Both the position numbers and the translations under genes were made by a program. From Brumimicrobium sp035497735 (GTDB lineage Bacteria; Bacteroidota; Bacteroidia; Flavobacteriales_D; Crocinitomicaceae): 64,000 bases of DNA. Within the stretch, counting starts at the first letter, position 1, and each line of letters opens with the position of its first letter. Location: NCBI GenBank assembly GCA_035497735.1, contig DATJCX010000058.1:1-64000 (forward strand). Direction: 5' to 3'. Positions 25,693-34,276 of this stretch are shown in pieces. The notes under the pieces were generated by a model. The model did not search any database. It was not told where the DNA came from and saw only the letters and a program-made list of their open reading frames with translations.

Positions 25693-25718
25693 TCGTGTTT
25701 TTTTTGATAAATATTATT

Positions 25719-25726
25719 CAAATATA
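25719..25726 (-). promoter_or_regulatory. -7 box TATATTTG for the type IX cargo gene
   Basis: TATATTTG on the minus strand, 26 nt before the ATG. Confidence 0.5.
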
Positions 25727-25751
25727 AATCAAATTTACGAAAATAAGCGAT

Positions 25752-26765
25752 TTAAGTCCAAACTTTTGCGCCTTCAGAGCAGTTCTTACAAATATCAATA
25801 GACTTCCTATCCGTAAAGACTGATTTCCTAAAACTCTGATAACGTGGCATTTTCCAAATTTCAGAAAAAGAAGATTCACTGATATTGCCCAGTTTATGTT
25901 TGGCGTCCTTATCAAAGCAGCATGGAATAACACTTCCATCCCATGTCAATACAGTCGAGGACCACATTCTCCAGCAATGATCACCTAGTTTATATTTGAG
26001 TTTATAAGTGCCATCGCTCATTTTTCTATAGCGTGCATATTTCTCATTCTCGGGCATCAAGGGGTTACCGTGTTTGTAATTGTAAAGTTGAGCAGTTTTC
26101 AATCTCACTTCATCAACGCCCAACTTTTTACCTAATTCGAATACTTCCTCTACTTCGTGTTCGTTGGGTGCAACTACCAGAAATTGAAAAATCAAATGAG
26201 GTGTTTTACTTTTCAACTTTTTTTTGGCATCCACCATAAATTCCGTTGCTTCTATCACCTTGCTTAACTTTCCTTGACGGCGATATTGTTCGTAGGTTTT
26301 TTGTGTCAAGCCGTCAATTGAAATAATCAAGCGATCTAAACCAGAGCTGACTACTTCTTCCGCCTTTTTTTTAGTAATAAAATGACCATTTGTAGAGGTA
26401 GCGGTATAAATCTTCCTTTTATGTGCTTGCTTTACAAACTCCAAAAACTCTGGATTTAGGAATGGCTCTCCTTGGAAGTAATAGTTAATATAAAACAGTT
26501 GCTTCCCCAATTGCTTGAGCATTTCCTCATTCGTTTCAAGCTTAAGTTTTCCCGTAGGCCTCGTGAACTCCTTTAAACCACTAGGACACTCTGGACAAGC
26601 CAAATTACATGCAGTTGTTGGTTCAATACTTGCCGAAAAGGGTTTACCAATTGCTGTCGATCTTTTAAAATGTTTGGCCAATAGATAAGAATACCCTAAG
26701 AGAATAAGATTCCAAATTCTATAGGGCGTTAACTTCTTAATTATGTTCCATTGATCGTTTAGCAA
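25752..26765 (-). CDS. Radical SAM/SPASM-domain protein
   Basis: 337 aa. The radical SAM cluster motif is C53-x3-C57-x2-C60 in TTACNLACPECPSG; the barrel strands include YYFQGEPFLNPEF and SGLDRLIISIDG. The C-terminal SPASM-type region adds Cys at DHCWRMW, IPCCFD and ICKNC, which would bind at least one auxiliary [4Fe-4S] cluster. Families of this form act in peptide modification or in small-molecule and glycan chemistry; the substrate is unknown. It is the last gene of the operon PPIase-DUF5686-radical SAM (10 nt after the DUF5686 gene). No short peptide substrate gene is seen beside it. Confidence 0.88.
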   Translation of the reverse strand: MLNDQWNIIKKLTPYRIWNLILLGYSYLLAKHFKRSTAIGKPFSASIEPTTACNLACPECPSGLKEFTRPTGKLKLETNEEMLKQLGKQLFYINYYFQGEPFLNPEFLEFVKQAHKRKIYTATSTNGHFITKKKAEEVVSSGLDRLIISIDGLTQKTYEQYRRQGKLSKVIEATEFMVDAKKKLKSKTPHLIFQFLVVAPNEHEVEEVFELGKKLGVDEVRLKTAQLYNYKHGNPLMPENEKYARYRKMSDGTYKLKYKLGDHCWRMWSSTVLTWDGSVIPCCFDKDAKHKLGNISESSFSEIWKMPRYQSFRKSVFTDRKSIDICKNCSEGAKVWT

Positions 26766-26775
26766 GTTAAAATTA

Positions 26776-29184
26776 TTAATTCATGCTTAAGTTAAACTTA
26801 AACGAAAGTTTGTAAAAGAAATTGTCTTTTGTTTGCGCTAATTGATAAGGACCGTAGCGGTAGAACACACCAGCACCTATCCCTATAAATCTAACTTTTA
26901 AAAGATTATCGATAACAACTCCTGATTCGTAGTACCCTTTCTCCATCGTTTTGAAATCAAAGTTTCTATGATCTGTCACATTGCTCATCGTACCATATCC
27001 TAAAGCTGTATGCAAGCCAAATAAAGGCTCTGTCCAACTTGTTTTATTCTTGATTGGAACGAATGTATAACGCACAAATAATGCAGTTGATTTATCATTG
27101 AAGAATTCAGCTGAAGACATTGTTTCGAAGGTATTCATCACCGATGGTTCAAAGTTGATTCCAGTACCAATTTGCTCTTGTGTCAATAACAACGGAACAT
27201 TTCCTAAAGTCATTCCACTTTTACTTGCCAAGCTTAAACTTCCTGCTGCTCTAAATTTGAATGTTTGATTGATTTCTAAATTCAAACGATAGTAATCATA
27301 TCTCGATTCAAACAAACCTGTAAATCCTTTCGTAGCTTTAAAGGTTAATTTCGGCCATTTAGTTCCCAGAGAAATCCTTTCACCTTCAAGCATCATTACT
27401 TTTTCCATAATGTTCCATTCAACAGCAATACCAACTTCGGCTTGATCAAAAGCATCTACCGTACCATTATTTGAGAATAAAGGCATATATTGATACTGGT
27501 CTAAGAAAGTATAGCGCTTATAATTTCCTAGCAATTCCACTTGTAGATTTTGGCGAATCATTCCACTCAAACTAACACCAGCGCTTCTTTCTCTATCCAT
27601 TTTATCAAGGAAGAAATCTCTACTGAAGCCGTTATTGAAAAATTGGAATCCATCATTAAAGTATTCTGTCAAACCTTTTTGACGCACGTCATCATGATAG
27701 TCGAAATTCAATTTAACTTGTCTTTCTCTATAAAGCATAAAGCTCATATCTCCACCCCACTTCCAAGCTTTATCTTTAAAACCGTAAGCAAAATATCCGC
27801 CCATTTTAAAAACTTTACTCAAACGGTCATTTGTTTCAACTCCTAACCCTAGACGAATTCCTTCGTGCTCATTATAATTAAATACTCTATCAAGTGGAAA
27901 ACTAATTACACTCACCGGAACTTTACCAGTTGCCAAAATTTTCAGCATCTGCAAAGCACGTTCAAAATTGAGCTCCTTGGCAATACTGTCAACAGTTACA
28001 TAAGTTAAGTCTTCTTTTCCTGTATAAGTATCGCCTCTATAATTCTTTAAAGAAGATGAATCAGCTAAAGCACCTTCTGCAATTTCCACAGAAACTGGAT
28101 TGAAACCACGTTTTTTCACTTCATCAAACTTTACATCTGAAACATAAAGCGAACTTCTTCCAATAAGACTACCATAATTCTGCAAAGCAATTGGAAATAG
28201 TAGTTCTGTACTCACTTTCCTTGGGAACCATTTTGTCCCATTCATAAATTCATACTCTTGCGTAATTTTCACATCAGAAGCGCCAGCACCTTCTTTATAA
28301 GGAGAAGTAATCACACGTTCTAAAGCCCATTCCGTTGAGTTAATATATAAGTATCCACTCAATCCGTCAAAATTCTTCCCCTTTCTCGGTCTATAGCTAA
28401 TTACAAATGTTGAGTCGCTTGGACCATGTTGATATAAAGTATCTTCGATGATAAATAAGTATCTTTTCAATCCTCCAGGTGCTAGTGGATTAATATATTC
28501 TTTTTGATTTAGCTCAAAGTTATTGTCATAAAAAGAAAAAGACTGGAACTGATTAATGATAGTTGCAAACAATGGTTCTTTAACGCCAGAAACGTTGTAT
28601 GCTGTAATTTCTTCTTTATCGTAGTTTGGCGGATTAAAAGTTCTATTTGCTTTGGTTTCTACCAAGAATAAATATTGTCTATCCAGTAACTCCAAGGTTT
28701 GAAGTGCTGAAGAGTCTGTAATGGTATCGCGAATGACACCTTCTTTTAATTCTCCAGTCACAAACAACTTAGAATACGATTCATAAGTAAAGGAATTATT
28801 CTTCAGCGGGTCATTTTTCTTTCTGTTATTCATTACGTTTTGAATAATCCTGTGCGCTGGGTTTTCGCCTGCATGAACTACAACTTCAGAGAAAACTTGT
28901 GCCTCTGGAACGAGAATAACCATAGGTTGTTTCAGAAGGTCTGCTCCTTTGATTACCGTATCTTTATATTCAAAGAATCGGAAAGTATAGGAATGATTGG
29001 AAAGGACATCAACCTTGGCTTTTCCATCAATATCTGCAACATAAGTACGCGATACGCCGTCATAAATTTTAACAAAAGAAACTGGATTTTCAGTTTGTCT
29101 ATCAATAACTTGAATCGTAATTTCTTGCGCTAACAATGAAAAGTTAAGCACCAAGAGGGCGAAGAATAAAATTAATTTGCTCAT
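26776..29184 (-). CDS. DUF5686 outer-membrane protein with carboxypeptidase-like regulatory domain
   Basis: 802 aa. Signal peptide (cut after L-L-A-Q near residue 19), a CarboxypepD-regulatory-like beta-sandwich (ITIQVIDRQTENPVSFVKI, residues about 21-100) and then the long DUF5686 region, which alternates amphipathic strands to the C-terminus (last strands FYYRYGPYQ-like and LSFKFNLSMN). This looks like an outer-membrane barrel with a periplasmic or surface plug domain. It is related in layout to TonB-dependent receptors but has no TonB box or plug that I can recognise. Middle gene of the operon: 15 nt after the PPIase gene and 10 nt before the radical SAM gene. Confidence 0.8.
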   Translation of the reverse strand: MSKLILFFALLVLNFSLLAQEITIQVIDRQTENPVSFVKIYDGVSRTYVADIDGKAKVDVLSNHSYTFRFFEYKDTVIKGADLLKQPMVILVPEAQVFSEVVVHAGENPAHRIIQNVMNNRKKNDPLKNNSFTYESYSKLFVTGELKEGVIRDTITDSSALQTLELLDRQYLFLVETKANRTFNPPNYDKEEITAYNVSGVKEPLFATIINQFQSFSFYDNNFELNQKEYINPLAPGGLKRYLFIIEDTLYQHGPSDSTFVISYRPRKGKNFDGLSGYLYINSTEWALERVITSPYKEGAGASDVKITQEYEFMNGTKWFPRKVSTELLFPIALQNYGSLIGRSSLYVSDVKFDEVKKRGFNPVSVEIAEGALADSSSLKNYRGDTYTGKEDLTYVTVDSIAKELNFERALQMLKILATGKVPVSVISFPLDRVFNYNEHEGIRLGLGVETNDRLSKVFKMGGYFAYGFKDKAWKWGGDMSFMLYRERQVKLNFDYHDDVRQKGLTEYFNDGFQFFNNGFSRDFFLDKMDRERSAGVSLSGMIRQNLQVELLGNYKRYTFLDQYQYMPLFSNNGTVDAFDQAEVGIAVEWNIMEKVMMLEGERISLGTKWPKLTFKATKGFTGLFESRYDYYRLNLEINQTFKFRAAGSLSLASKSGMTLGNVPLLLTQEQIGTGINFEPSVMNTFETMSSAEFFNDKSTALFVRYTFVPIKNKTSWTEPLFGLHTALGYGTMSNVTDHRNFDFKTMEKGYYESGVVIDNLLKVRFIGIGAGVFYRYGPYQLAQTKDNFFYKLSFKFNLSMN

Positions 29185-29199
29185 ATAAACTCAGGAGTA

Positions 29200-30288
29200 T
29201 TAGTCCTTCTTTTTGATGTCTAAAATTTCCAAACGGAATATTAAGTCAGAGTACTCTGGCATTGATGGACCTCTTCCAACTTTTCCGTAGCCTAAATAAT
29301 AAGGAATGTATAAGTCAATTTTCGCACCTTTTTTACTCAATCCAACTCCTTCGTTAAAACCAGAGATCAGTCCCATAATTAAGTAATCAAAAGCCAAAGG
29401 TTGATTTCTGTCGTAGGAAGAGTCAAATTTTCCTCCGTAGATAAATTCCCCCAAATAGTGCAAGCTAACGTGATCACCTTGAACTGGGAAGTCACCTTCG
29501 CCTTCTTCTTTTACAACATATACCAAACCTGATTCAGTTTGGATTGCATTGGGCTCAATTTCTTTTACAATATCATAGAAATATGACTTATATTCTTCTT
29601 CCGATTTAGCTTTTGCTTCAACAACACGAACTTTGTTTTTAGCAGATGCTTTTTGTGCTTTTAAACGTTCTTTCTCAACCTTCTCTGCTATTTCTTCATA
29701 TTTCGCTTTGAATACTTTGGTTGGTTTAAGTTTTACCTTCTTTCGAATAATTTTAACTGATTTCAAAACATCTCCTTGCTGAATCGCATCAACTACGTCC
29801 TGACCTTCAATCACTTCTCCGAAAATCGTATGTTTTCCATTCAAGTGTTGCGTAGGAACGTGCGTAATGAAGAATTGACTTCCGTTTGTATTAGGTCCAG
29901 AATTGGCCATTGCTAGCAAACCTTTTTTGTTAAACTTATCTTTTGGTGAAGTTTCATCCCAAAAACGATAACCTGGTCCACCAGAACCTGATGCTGTCGG
30001 ATCACCTCCTTGTATCATGAAATTAGCGATTACTCTATGAAATACAATTGAGTCATAGAATGGCTTTTTGTAATTAATCGTATCAAAAGCTTTGAATTTC
30101 CCTTCTGCCAATCCAACAAAGTTAGCTACCGTCAACGGCGCTTTCTCGTGGTGAAGTTTTAGGACGATATCCCCTTTAGTTGTTTGCATTACTGCATAGA
30201 TTCCTTTCTCCAATTTCAATCCTTTTGATTGAGAAATCGCTGAGAAAGCAAATAATAAACTCAGTGTCAATGTAAATAGTAAACGCAT
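29200..30288 (-). CDS. Periplasmic peptidyl-prolyl isomerase, cyclophilin-FKBP fusion
   Basis: 362 aa from the ATG at 30288; a TTG 10 codons upstream overlaps the promoter box and is rejected. Signal peptide cut after S-A-I-S-Q. The first half is a cyclophilin (TTKGDIVLKLHHEKAPLTV, FHRVIANFMIQGGDPTASG, GLLAMANSGPNTNGSQFFI, HLNGKHTIFGEV). A charged helical linker (about 190-240) leads to an FKBP domain (VQGDHVSLHYLGEF, GKFDSSYDRNQPLAF, KIDLYIPYYLGYG). It should help outer-membrane or secreted proteins fold, and it starts the operon that encodes the DUF5686 barrel. Confidence 0.93.
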   Translation of the reverse strand: MRLLFTLTLSLLFAFSAISQSKGLKLEKGIYAVMQTTKGDIVLKLHHEKAPLTVANFVGLAEGKFKAFDTINYKKPFYDSIVFHRVIANFMIQGGDPTASGSGGPGYRFWDETSPKDKFNKKGLLAMANSGPNTNGSQFFITHVPTQHLNGKHTIFGEVIEGQDVVDAIQQGDVLKSVKIIRKKVKLKPTKVFKAKYEEIAEKVEKERLKAQKASAKNKVRVVEAKAKSEEEYKSYFYDIVKEIEPNAIQTESGLVYVVKEEGEGDFPVQGDHVSLHYLGEFIYGGKFDSSYDRNQPLAFDYLIMGLISGFNEGVGLSKKGAKIDLYIPYYLGYGKVGRGPSMPEYSDLIFRLEILDIKKKD

Positions 30289-30306
30289 AATTTTAATAAT
30301 TTGGTT

Positions 30307-30314
30307 CAAAAATA
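30307..30314 (-). promoter_or_regulatory. -7 box TATTTTTG for the PPIase-DUF5686-radical SAM operon
   Basis: TATTTTTG on the minus strand, 18 nt before the ATG at 30288. Confidence 0.5.
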
Positions 30315-30473
30315 ACAAAACTCTTCAAGAATGATGTGTTTTAAGTTCGGATTTTGGCTTTAAGCAGCTACCTTTTAACATACAAGGGAACAAAGAACAG
30401 ACCATTTATTTATTTCCGTTCGGCTTTTACTAGCTAAACTTTCATTTTCAATCCGTATTCTTCAAATAAAGTA

Positions 30474-30481
30474 TATTTTTG
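30474..30481 (+). promoter_or_regulatory. -7 box TATTTTTG abutting the glycosyltransferase start (possible leaderless mRNA)
   Basis: TATTTTTG ends 5 nt before the ATG at 30487. If transcription begins a few bases after the box, as in Bacteroidota, the transcript would start at or next to the ATG. Confidence 0.55.
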
Positions 30482-30486
30482 TAAAC

Positions 30487-31602
30487 ATGAAAGCAAAACG
30501 CATCATCGTTTCAGTAACCAATGATTTGTACACCGACCAAAGGGTACATAAGGTTTGTTCTTTTCTACATGAAAATGGATACGAGGTGCTATTGGTTGGC
30601 CGAAAACTAAAAACTAGCCAGGAAATTACTGATAGACCTTATCAGATCAAAAGATTTAAACTCTTATTCACAAAAGGCGCAATGTTTTATGCGAATTACA
30701 ACATCCGCTTATTTTGGTTCTTGTTATTTAAGCGTTTCGACGTTTTATTGAGCAATGATTTAGATTCACTTTTAGCGAATTACTGTGCGCATAAGTTAAA
30801 ACGAAATACACGTATCGTTTATGATTCACATGAATTATTTACAGAGGTTCCAGAGTTAACAGCACGTCCAAAAGTGAGAAGAGTTTGGTTGGCAATTGAA
30901 GAATGGATTTTTCCAAAACTAGAAACTGTTATTACGGTTAATCAATCCATTGCTGATATTTATTCGAAGAAATACAATAAGAAAATTCACATTGTTAGAA
31001 ATGTGTCTAAACTGTGGAAACCGAACGAGATTCTAAGCAAGGAAGAATTGGAAATTCCTGCTGAAAAGCGTATAATCATTCTACAAGGCTCAGGAATAAA
31101 CGTTGACCGTGGCGCGGAAGAAGCTGTTATGGCCATGCAGAAAATTGATAATGCATTATTCTTAATCGTTGGAAGTGGAGATGTTTTGCCTACTCTTCAA
31201 GAAATGGTGAAAACATATAAACTAGAAAACAAAGTGCGCTTTGTAGGTCGCGTTCCTTATGATTTGATGATGAATTACACCTACCATGCGGATATTGGAC
31301 TTAGTTTGGACAAAGATACCAACCCCAATTATCGCTATTCTTTACCTAATAAATTATTCGATTACATCCATACTTCCACACCGGTTGTTAGCTCGAATTT
31401 AATTGAACTAAAACGTGTAATAGAAAAGTACGATGTAGGGAGAATCATACCAGAACACAGTGCGGATGGAGTTGCAGAAACTATCAATGGGATCTTTAAC
31501 CAAGCTGGACTTTTAGAGGAATTAAAGATGAATTGCGAAAAAGCAACTATGGTAGAGAATTGGGAAGAAGAGAGTAGCGTTTTAAGAGAAATTTATTTGT
31601 AA
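30487..31602 (+). CDS. Glycosyltransferase (GT-B fold, family 4 type)
   Basis: 371 aa. The N-terminal acceptor half begins RIIVSVTNDLYTDQRVHKVCSFLHENGYEVLLVGR; the C-terminal donor half has LQGSGINVDRGAEEAV, LFLIVGSGDVLP, VRFVGRVPYDLM and the nucleotide-sugar signature IGLSLDKDTNPNYRYSLPNKLFDYI, followed by TPVVSSNLIELKRVIE. It transfers a sugar from an NDP donor to an unknown acceptor, probably in surface glycan synthesis. It stands alone on the plus strand between two minus-strand units, with a promoter box almost touching the start codon and a shared bidirectional terminator. Confidence 0.88.
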   Translation: MKAKRIIVSVTNDLYTDQRVHKVCSFLHENGYEVLLVGRKLKTSQEITDRPYQIKRFKLLFTKGAMFYANYNIRLFWFLLFKRFDVLLSNDLDSLLANYCAHKLKRNTRIVYDSHELFTEVPELTARPKVRRVWLAIEEWIFPKLETVITVNQSIADIYSKKYNKKIHIVRNVSKLWKPNEILSKEELEIPAEKRIIILQGSGINVDRGAEEAVMAMQKIDNALFLIVGSGDVLPTLQEMVKTYKLENKVRFVGRVPYDLMMNYTYHADIGLSLDKDTNPNYRYSLPNKLFDYIHTSTPVVSSNLIELKRVIEKYDVGRIIPEHSADGVAETINGIFNQAGLLEELKMNCEKATMVENWEEESSVLREIYL

Positions 31603-31624
31603 AATTTTTAGGATACAAAAAACA

Positions 31625-31652
31625 AAAAAGGCGTGATTGATCACGCCTTTTT
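31625..31652. terminator. Bidirectional terminator between glycosyltransferase and OmpA lipoprotein
   Basis: Perfect palindromic stem AAAAAGGCGTGA-TTGA-TCACGCCTTTTT, with A and T runs on both sides, so it works for both convergent genes. Confidence 0.92.
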
Positions 31653-31669
31653 ATAAATATAAATAACTT

Positions 31670-32632
31670 TTACTGAGAAATCAATTCAAATAATTGGTCT
31701 AATTTCGGAGCAATAATCACTTCAATTCTTCTGTTTTTCGCTTTGTCATTTGGGTCAATAGGGTGAAATTGAGAACGACCTGACGCAGAAAGAATCGCAG
31801 GGCTTATTTCTGAATTATCAATCATAATTTCCACAACAGTTGTAGAACGCAAAACGGAAAGTTCCCAGTTACTCTTTGGATGAGCAGCACTTCTAATTGG
31901 ATCCGTATCTGTGTGACCTTCTACGACAATCTCTAAATCTTCCTCGTGTTCTATTGATTTTGCTAAATCAACAACTGCTTTTTTACCCTGTTGAGAAACA
32001 GCGGTACTTCCTGATGCAAATAAAAGTTTCGCTTCTAAACTCACATAGATTTTCCCGTTTCTCTCCTCAACTGTCAATCCTTTATCTTCAAAACCACGTA
32101 AAGCATCTGAAATCTTATTCTTTAAAGCTTTTACCGCTTCGTCTTGCTTGCGAATGATATCTTCAAGTTCTTCAACTCTTTGCTGACGTTTTGCTAACAA
32201 TTCCTGTTTATCATTCAACTCTTTCTCCAATTCCAAGAGTACATCTTCCTTACGTTGAACCTCTATGATTTTAGCTTCTAATTCAGCACGCATAGCTGTC
32301 AAATCTTTAGCACTGCTGCTCTTCGCTTTATTCATCATATCTTCTTGCGCCTCACGCATTGCCTTTTCTTGTTGATATTTAGCATTTAAAGAACGGAATG
32401 AATTTCCCAAATCTGTTGTATCAGATCTAAGCTGCGCAATTTCTCTATCCAACAAATTCAATTTTGTTTGAACTGTTTTCAACTGAGACTCACTCTCCAA
32501 GGAGGAAGTTTTAAATTTCTTCAACTCATCACTACAATTCTGTTGCTTTTCGAGCAAATCATTGTATTTCTTCGCAGGGACACATGCTGTGAACCCCAAA
32601 ACCATTACTAAAACTCCAAAAAATAAACGCAT
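31670..32632 (-). CDS. OmpA-family lipoprotein with long coiled coil
   Basis: 320 aa from the ATG at 32632; alternative starts lie upstream at 32650 (ATG) and 32659 (TTG), but MRLFFGVLVMVLGFTAC is a complete lipoprotein signal. A long helical coiled coil (about residues 20-170, heptads rich in Lys/Glu/Gln) precedes a C-terminal OmpA domain (IYVSLEAKLLFASGS, VVEGHTDTDP, NWELSVLRSTTVVEIM, KNRRIEVII), which binds the diaminopimelate of peptidoglycan. The protein should tie the outer membrane to the wall across an extended spacer. Convergent with the glycosyltransferase. Confidence 0.88.
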   Translation of the reverse strand: MRLFFGVLVMVLGFTACVPAKKYNDLLEKQQNCSDELKKFKTSSLESESQLKTVQTKLNLLDREIAQLRSDTTDLGNSFRSLNAKYQQEKAMREAQEDMMNKAKSSSAKDLTAMRAELEAKIIEVQRKEDVLLELEKELNDKQELLAKRQQRVEELEDIIRKQDEAVKALKNKISDALRGFEDKGLTVEERNGKIYVSLEAKLLFASGSTAVSQQGKKAVVDLAKSIEHEEDLEIVVEGHTDTDPIRSAAHPKSNWELSVLRSTTVVEIMIDNSEISPAILSASGRSQFHPIDPNDKAKNRRIEVIIAPKLDQLFELISQ

Positions 32633-32773
32633 AATTCCGTATTTAATCATTCTAAACAAAGTTCGAGAAATTTTTCAAGCGTTTAGAAAGAATATCTCGA
32701 TGTTGTAAACATGTTTGTATTAATAACTCGAAAATAAAGATAAGAAAGACGACAAGCGTTTTAGTGAATACTT

Positions 32774-34276
32774 TTAAAAACTAAAACTTCTATCGTTCCA
32801 TAGATTGGTTCTGATTCCACCGTAAACAAGGAAAAAGCCTTTGTAAGGTTCAATTCGCAGACTGTTAACTTCGATTCCTGGACGGACAAAAGCTTCTAAC
32901 TTCAAGCGTTTGGAAATCAAATAATTTCCTTCAACAGAAAAGTGAAAGCGATTTATTTTACCATTTCCACCTATGAAATAACCATATTCCGTTGGCTTTT
33001 TAGTGTAAGGAACGTAAATATTATTTCCATAGGAAGTGTTTGCATCACCGTTCATTCCGCCTTGTTGAACAAAGAAAAATCTAGCTTTCAGGGTAAGTTT
33101 AGAAGGAAATTGAAGGCTGGCTTCTGAGAAAACTTCAGCAAAATTAGCCCCCATAGGATGAGCTAAGGCATGACCTTGATTTCCATAAACCGTGTTGTGG
33201 TCTAAGTGCGAATAAGTGAATGGTCGCGCAAAGTTTAATTCCGCCAACCACTTTACCTGAATGTCGTTGTTTAATTTTCCTTTGGTTTTAAAACCAATTT
33301 GTCCACCGTATTTGTTTGCCCACCAGCGAGAACGCTTCATTAATTCTCCCAAAACAAATTCATCGAGAACGAATTGACCATAAATCATAACAGGGTCAAA
33401 TTCATAACTCATATTTAAACCAATTACCAATCTATCTTGAGAGCCTAATCCATATTCTGTAGGGCGATAAAATAAAAACGGATTCAAATAAGCAGCATCA
33501 AAACCCCTATTCATTAAAGTATCTTTTGCGGCAAATACAACAGATTCAAATACGCCAATTTGCAGTCGATTCGTTACATTGTAATTAAAGAAATGTGTTG
33601 AAGCAAATTTATTAATTCTCCTCCCTCCCACTGTTTCGTTCAAAATCTGATATAAATTAGTTACTTCAATTCTCCAGATTTTTGTTCTCAATTGTACAAA
33701 TGGGTACGGTGCGCCATAATCTCCGAGCAGCATAGAGCGGTTTCCTTGACCAATAAAATTCTGATCAATTCCTGCTTGAATATTAATAAAGTCGTATGGA
33801 GAATAACTTAATCTCAATTGTGGTTGCAGGCCAATTCCGTGCTTTCCTTTATTAGACGATAAAAAGTGCGGTCTAAAAGCAGTGTTTTCTGGTGTTACAA
33901 GCAAATCATTAAAAGCATAGTTACCTGTCAACAACAAACGTGCATAAAAATTCTTTGTATAACGCATAGAAACACCAAAGCCCAGTCCAGTATTCATTGC
34001 GTCAACACCATTCATTCCAGAATGATAAGAACCGGCTAAGTCTGCAACAGGAAAAAGATTCAAGTAAGAATTTGTCGTACCTCTCTTTTTTCTTTCAAGC
34101 ATTTCAAAGCCAATTTGCTCTGGTTTCGATAGATTTGGGAAAACAGGATTAGAAGAAAGTAAAGTATCTTCAAAAAAGGAATCGTAATTCGTAAAATTTG
34201 TTTCTGCGCTAAATTCCTCTTGAGTAAAACTCAAAAAGGAAATAAAAAGGAACGATATGTAAAGTAACTTTCTCAT
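32774..34276 (-). CDS. Outer-membrane beta-barrel protein, Wzi-like (second of a tandem pair)
   Basis: 500 aa. Signal peptide cut after S-F-T-Q. The rest is barrel-like: alternating polar/hydrophobic strands with aromatic girdles and short turns, ending DRSFSF with the terminal Phe needed for Bam insertion. GQGNRSMLLGD (176-186) matches GWGYRSMLLSD in the upstream neighbour, and both continue with a VQLRTKIW or LAIDWEIA type strand. The family resembles capsule-assembly Wzi barrels, so glycan binding at the surface is a possibility. It overlaps the neighbour by 1 nt and is the last gene of deoC-cysQ-barrel-barrel. Confidence 0.7.
   Translation of the reverse strand: MRKLLYISFLFISFLSFTQEEFSAETNFTNYDSFFEDTLLSSNPVFPNLSKPEQIGFEMLERKKRGTTNSYLNLFPVADLAGSYHSGMNGVDAMNTGLGFGVSMRYTKNFYARLLLTGNYAFNDLLVTPENTAFRPHFLSSNKGKHGIGLQPQLRLSYSPYDFINIQAGIDQNFIGQGNRSMLLGDYGAPYPFVQLRTKIWRIEVTNLYQILNETVGGRRINKFASTHFFNYNVTNRLQIGVFESVVFAAKDTLMNRGFDAAYLNPFLFYRPTEYGLGSQDRLVIGLNMSYEFDPVMIYGQFVLDEFVLGELMKRSRWWANKYGGQIGFKTKGKLNNDIQVKWLAELNFARPFTYSHLDHNTVYGNQGHALAHPMGANFAEVFSEASLQFPSKLTLKARFFFVQQGGMNGDANTSYGNNIYVPYTKKPTEYGYFIGGNGKINRFHFSVEGNYLISKRLKLEAFVRPGIEVNSLRIEPYKGFFLVYGGIRTNLWNDRSFSF

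Noticed and set aside
25718..25939. 73-codon minus-strand frame overlapping the radical SAM gene end
   Set aside because: It is a shifted-frame shadow of the radical SAM coding sequence.
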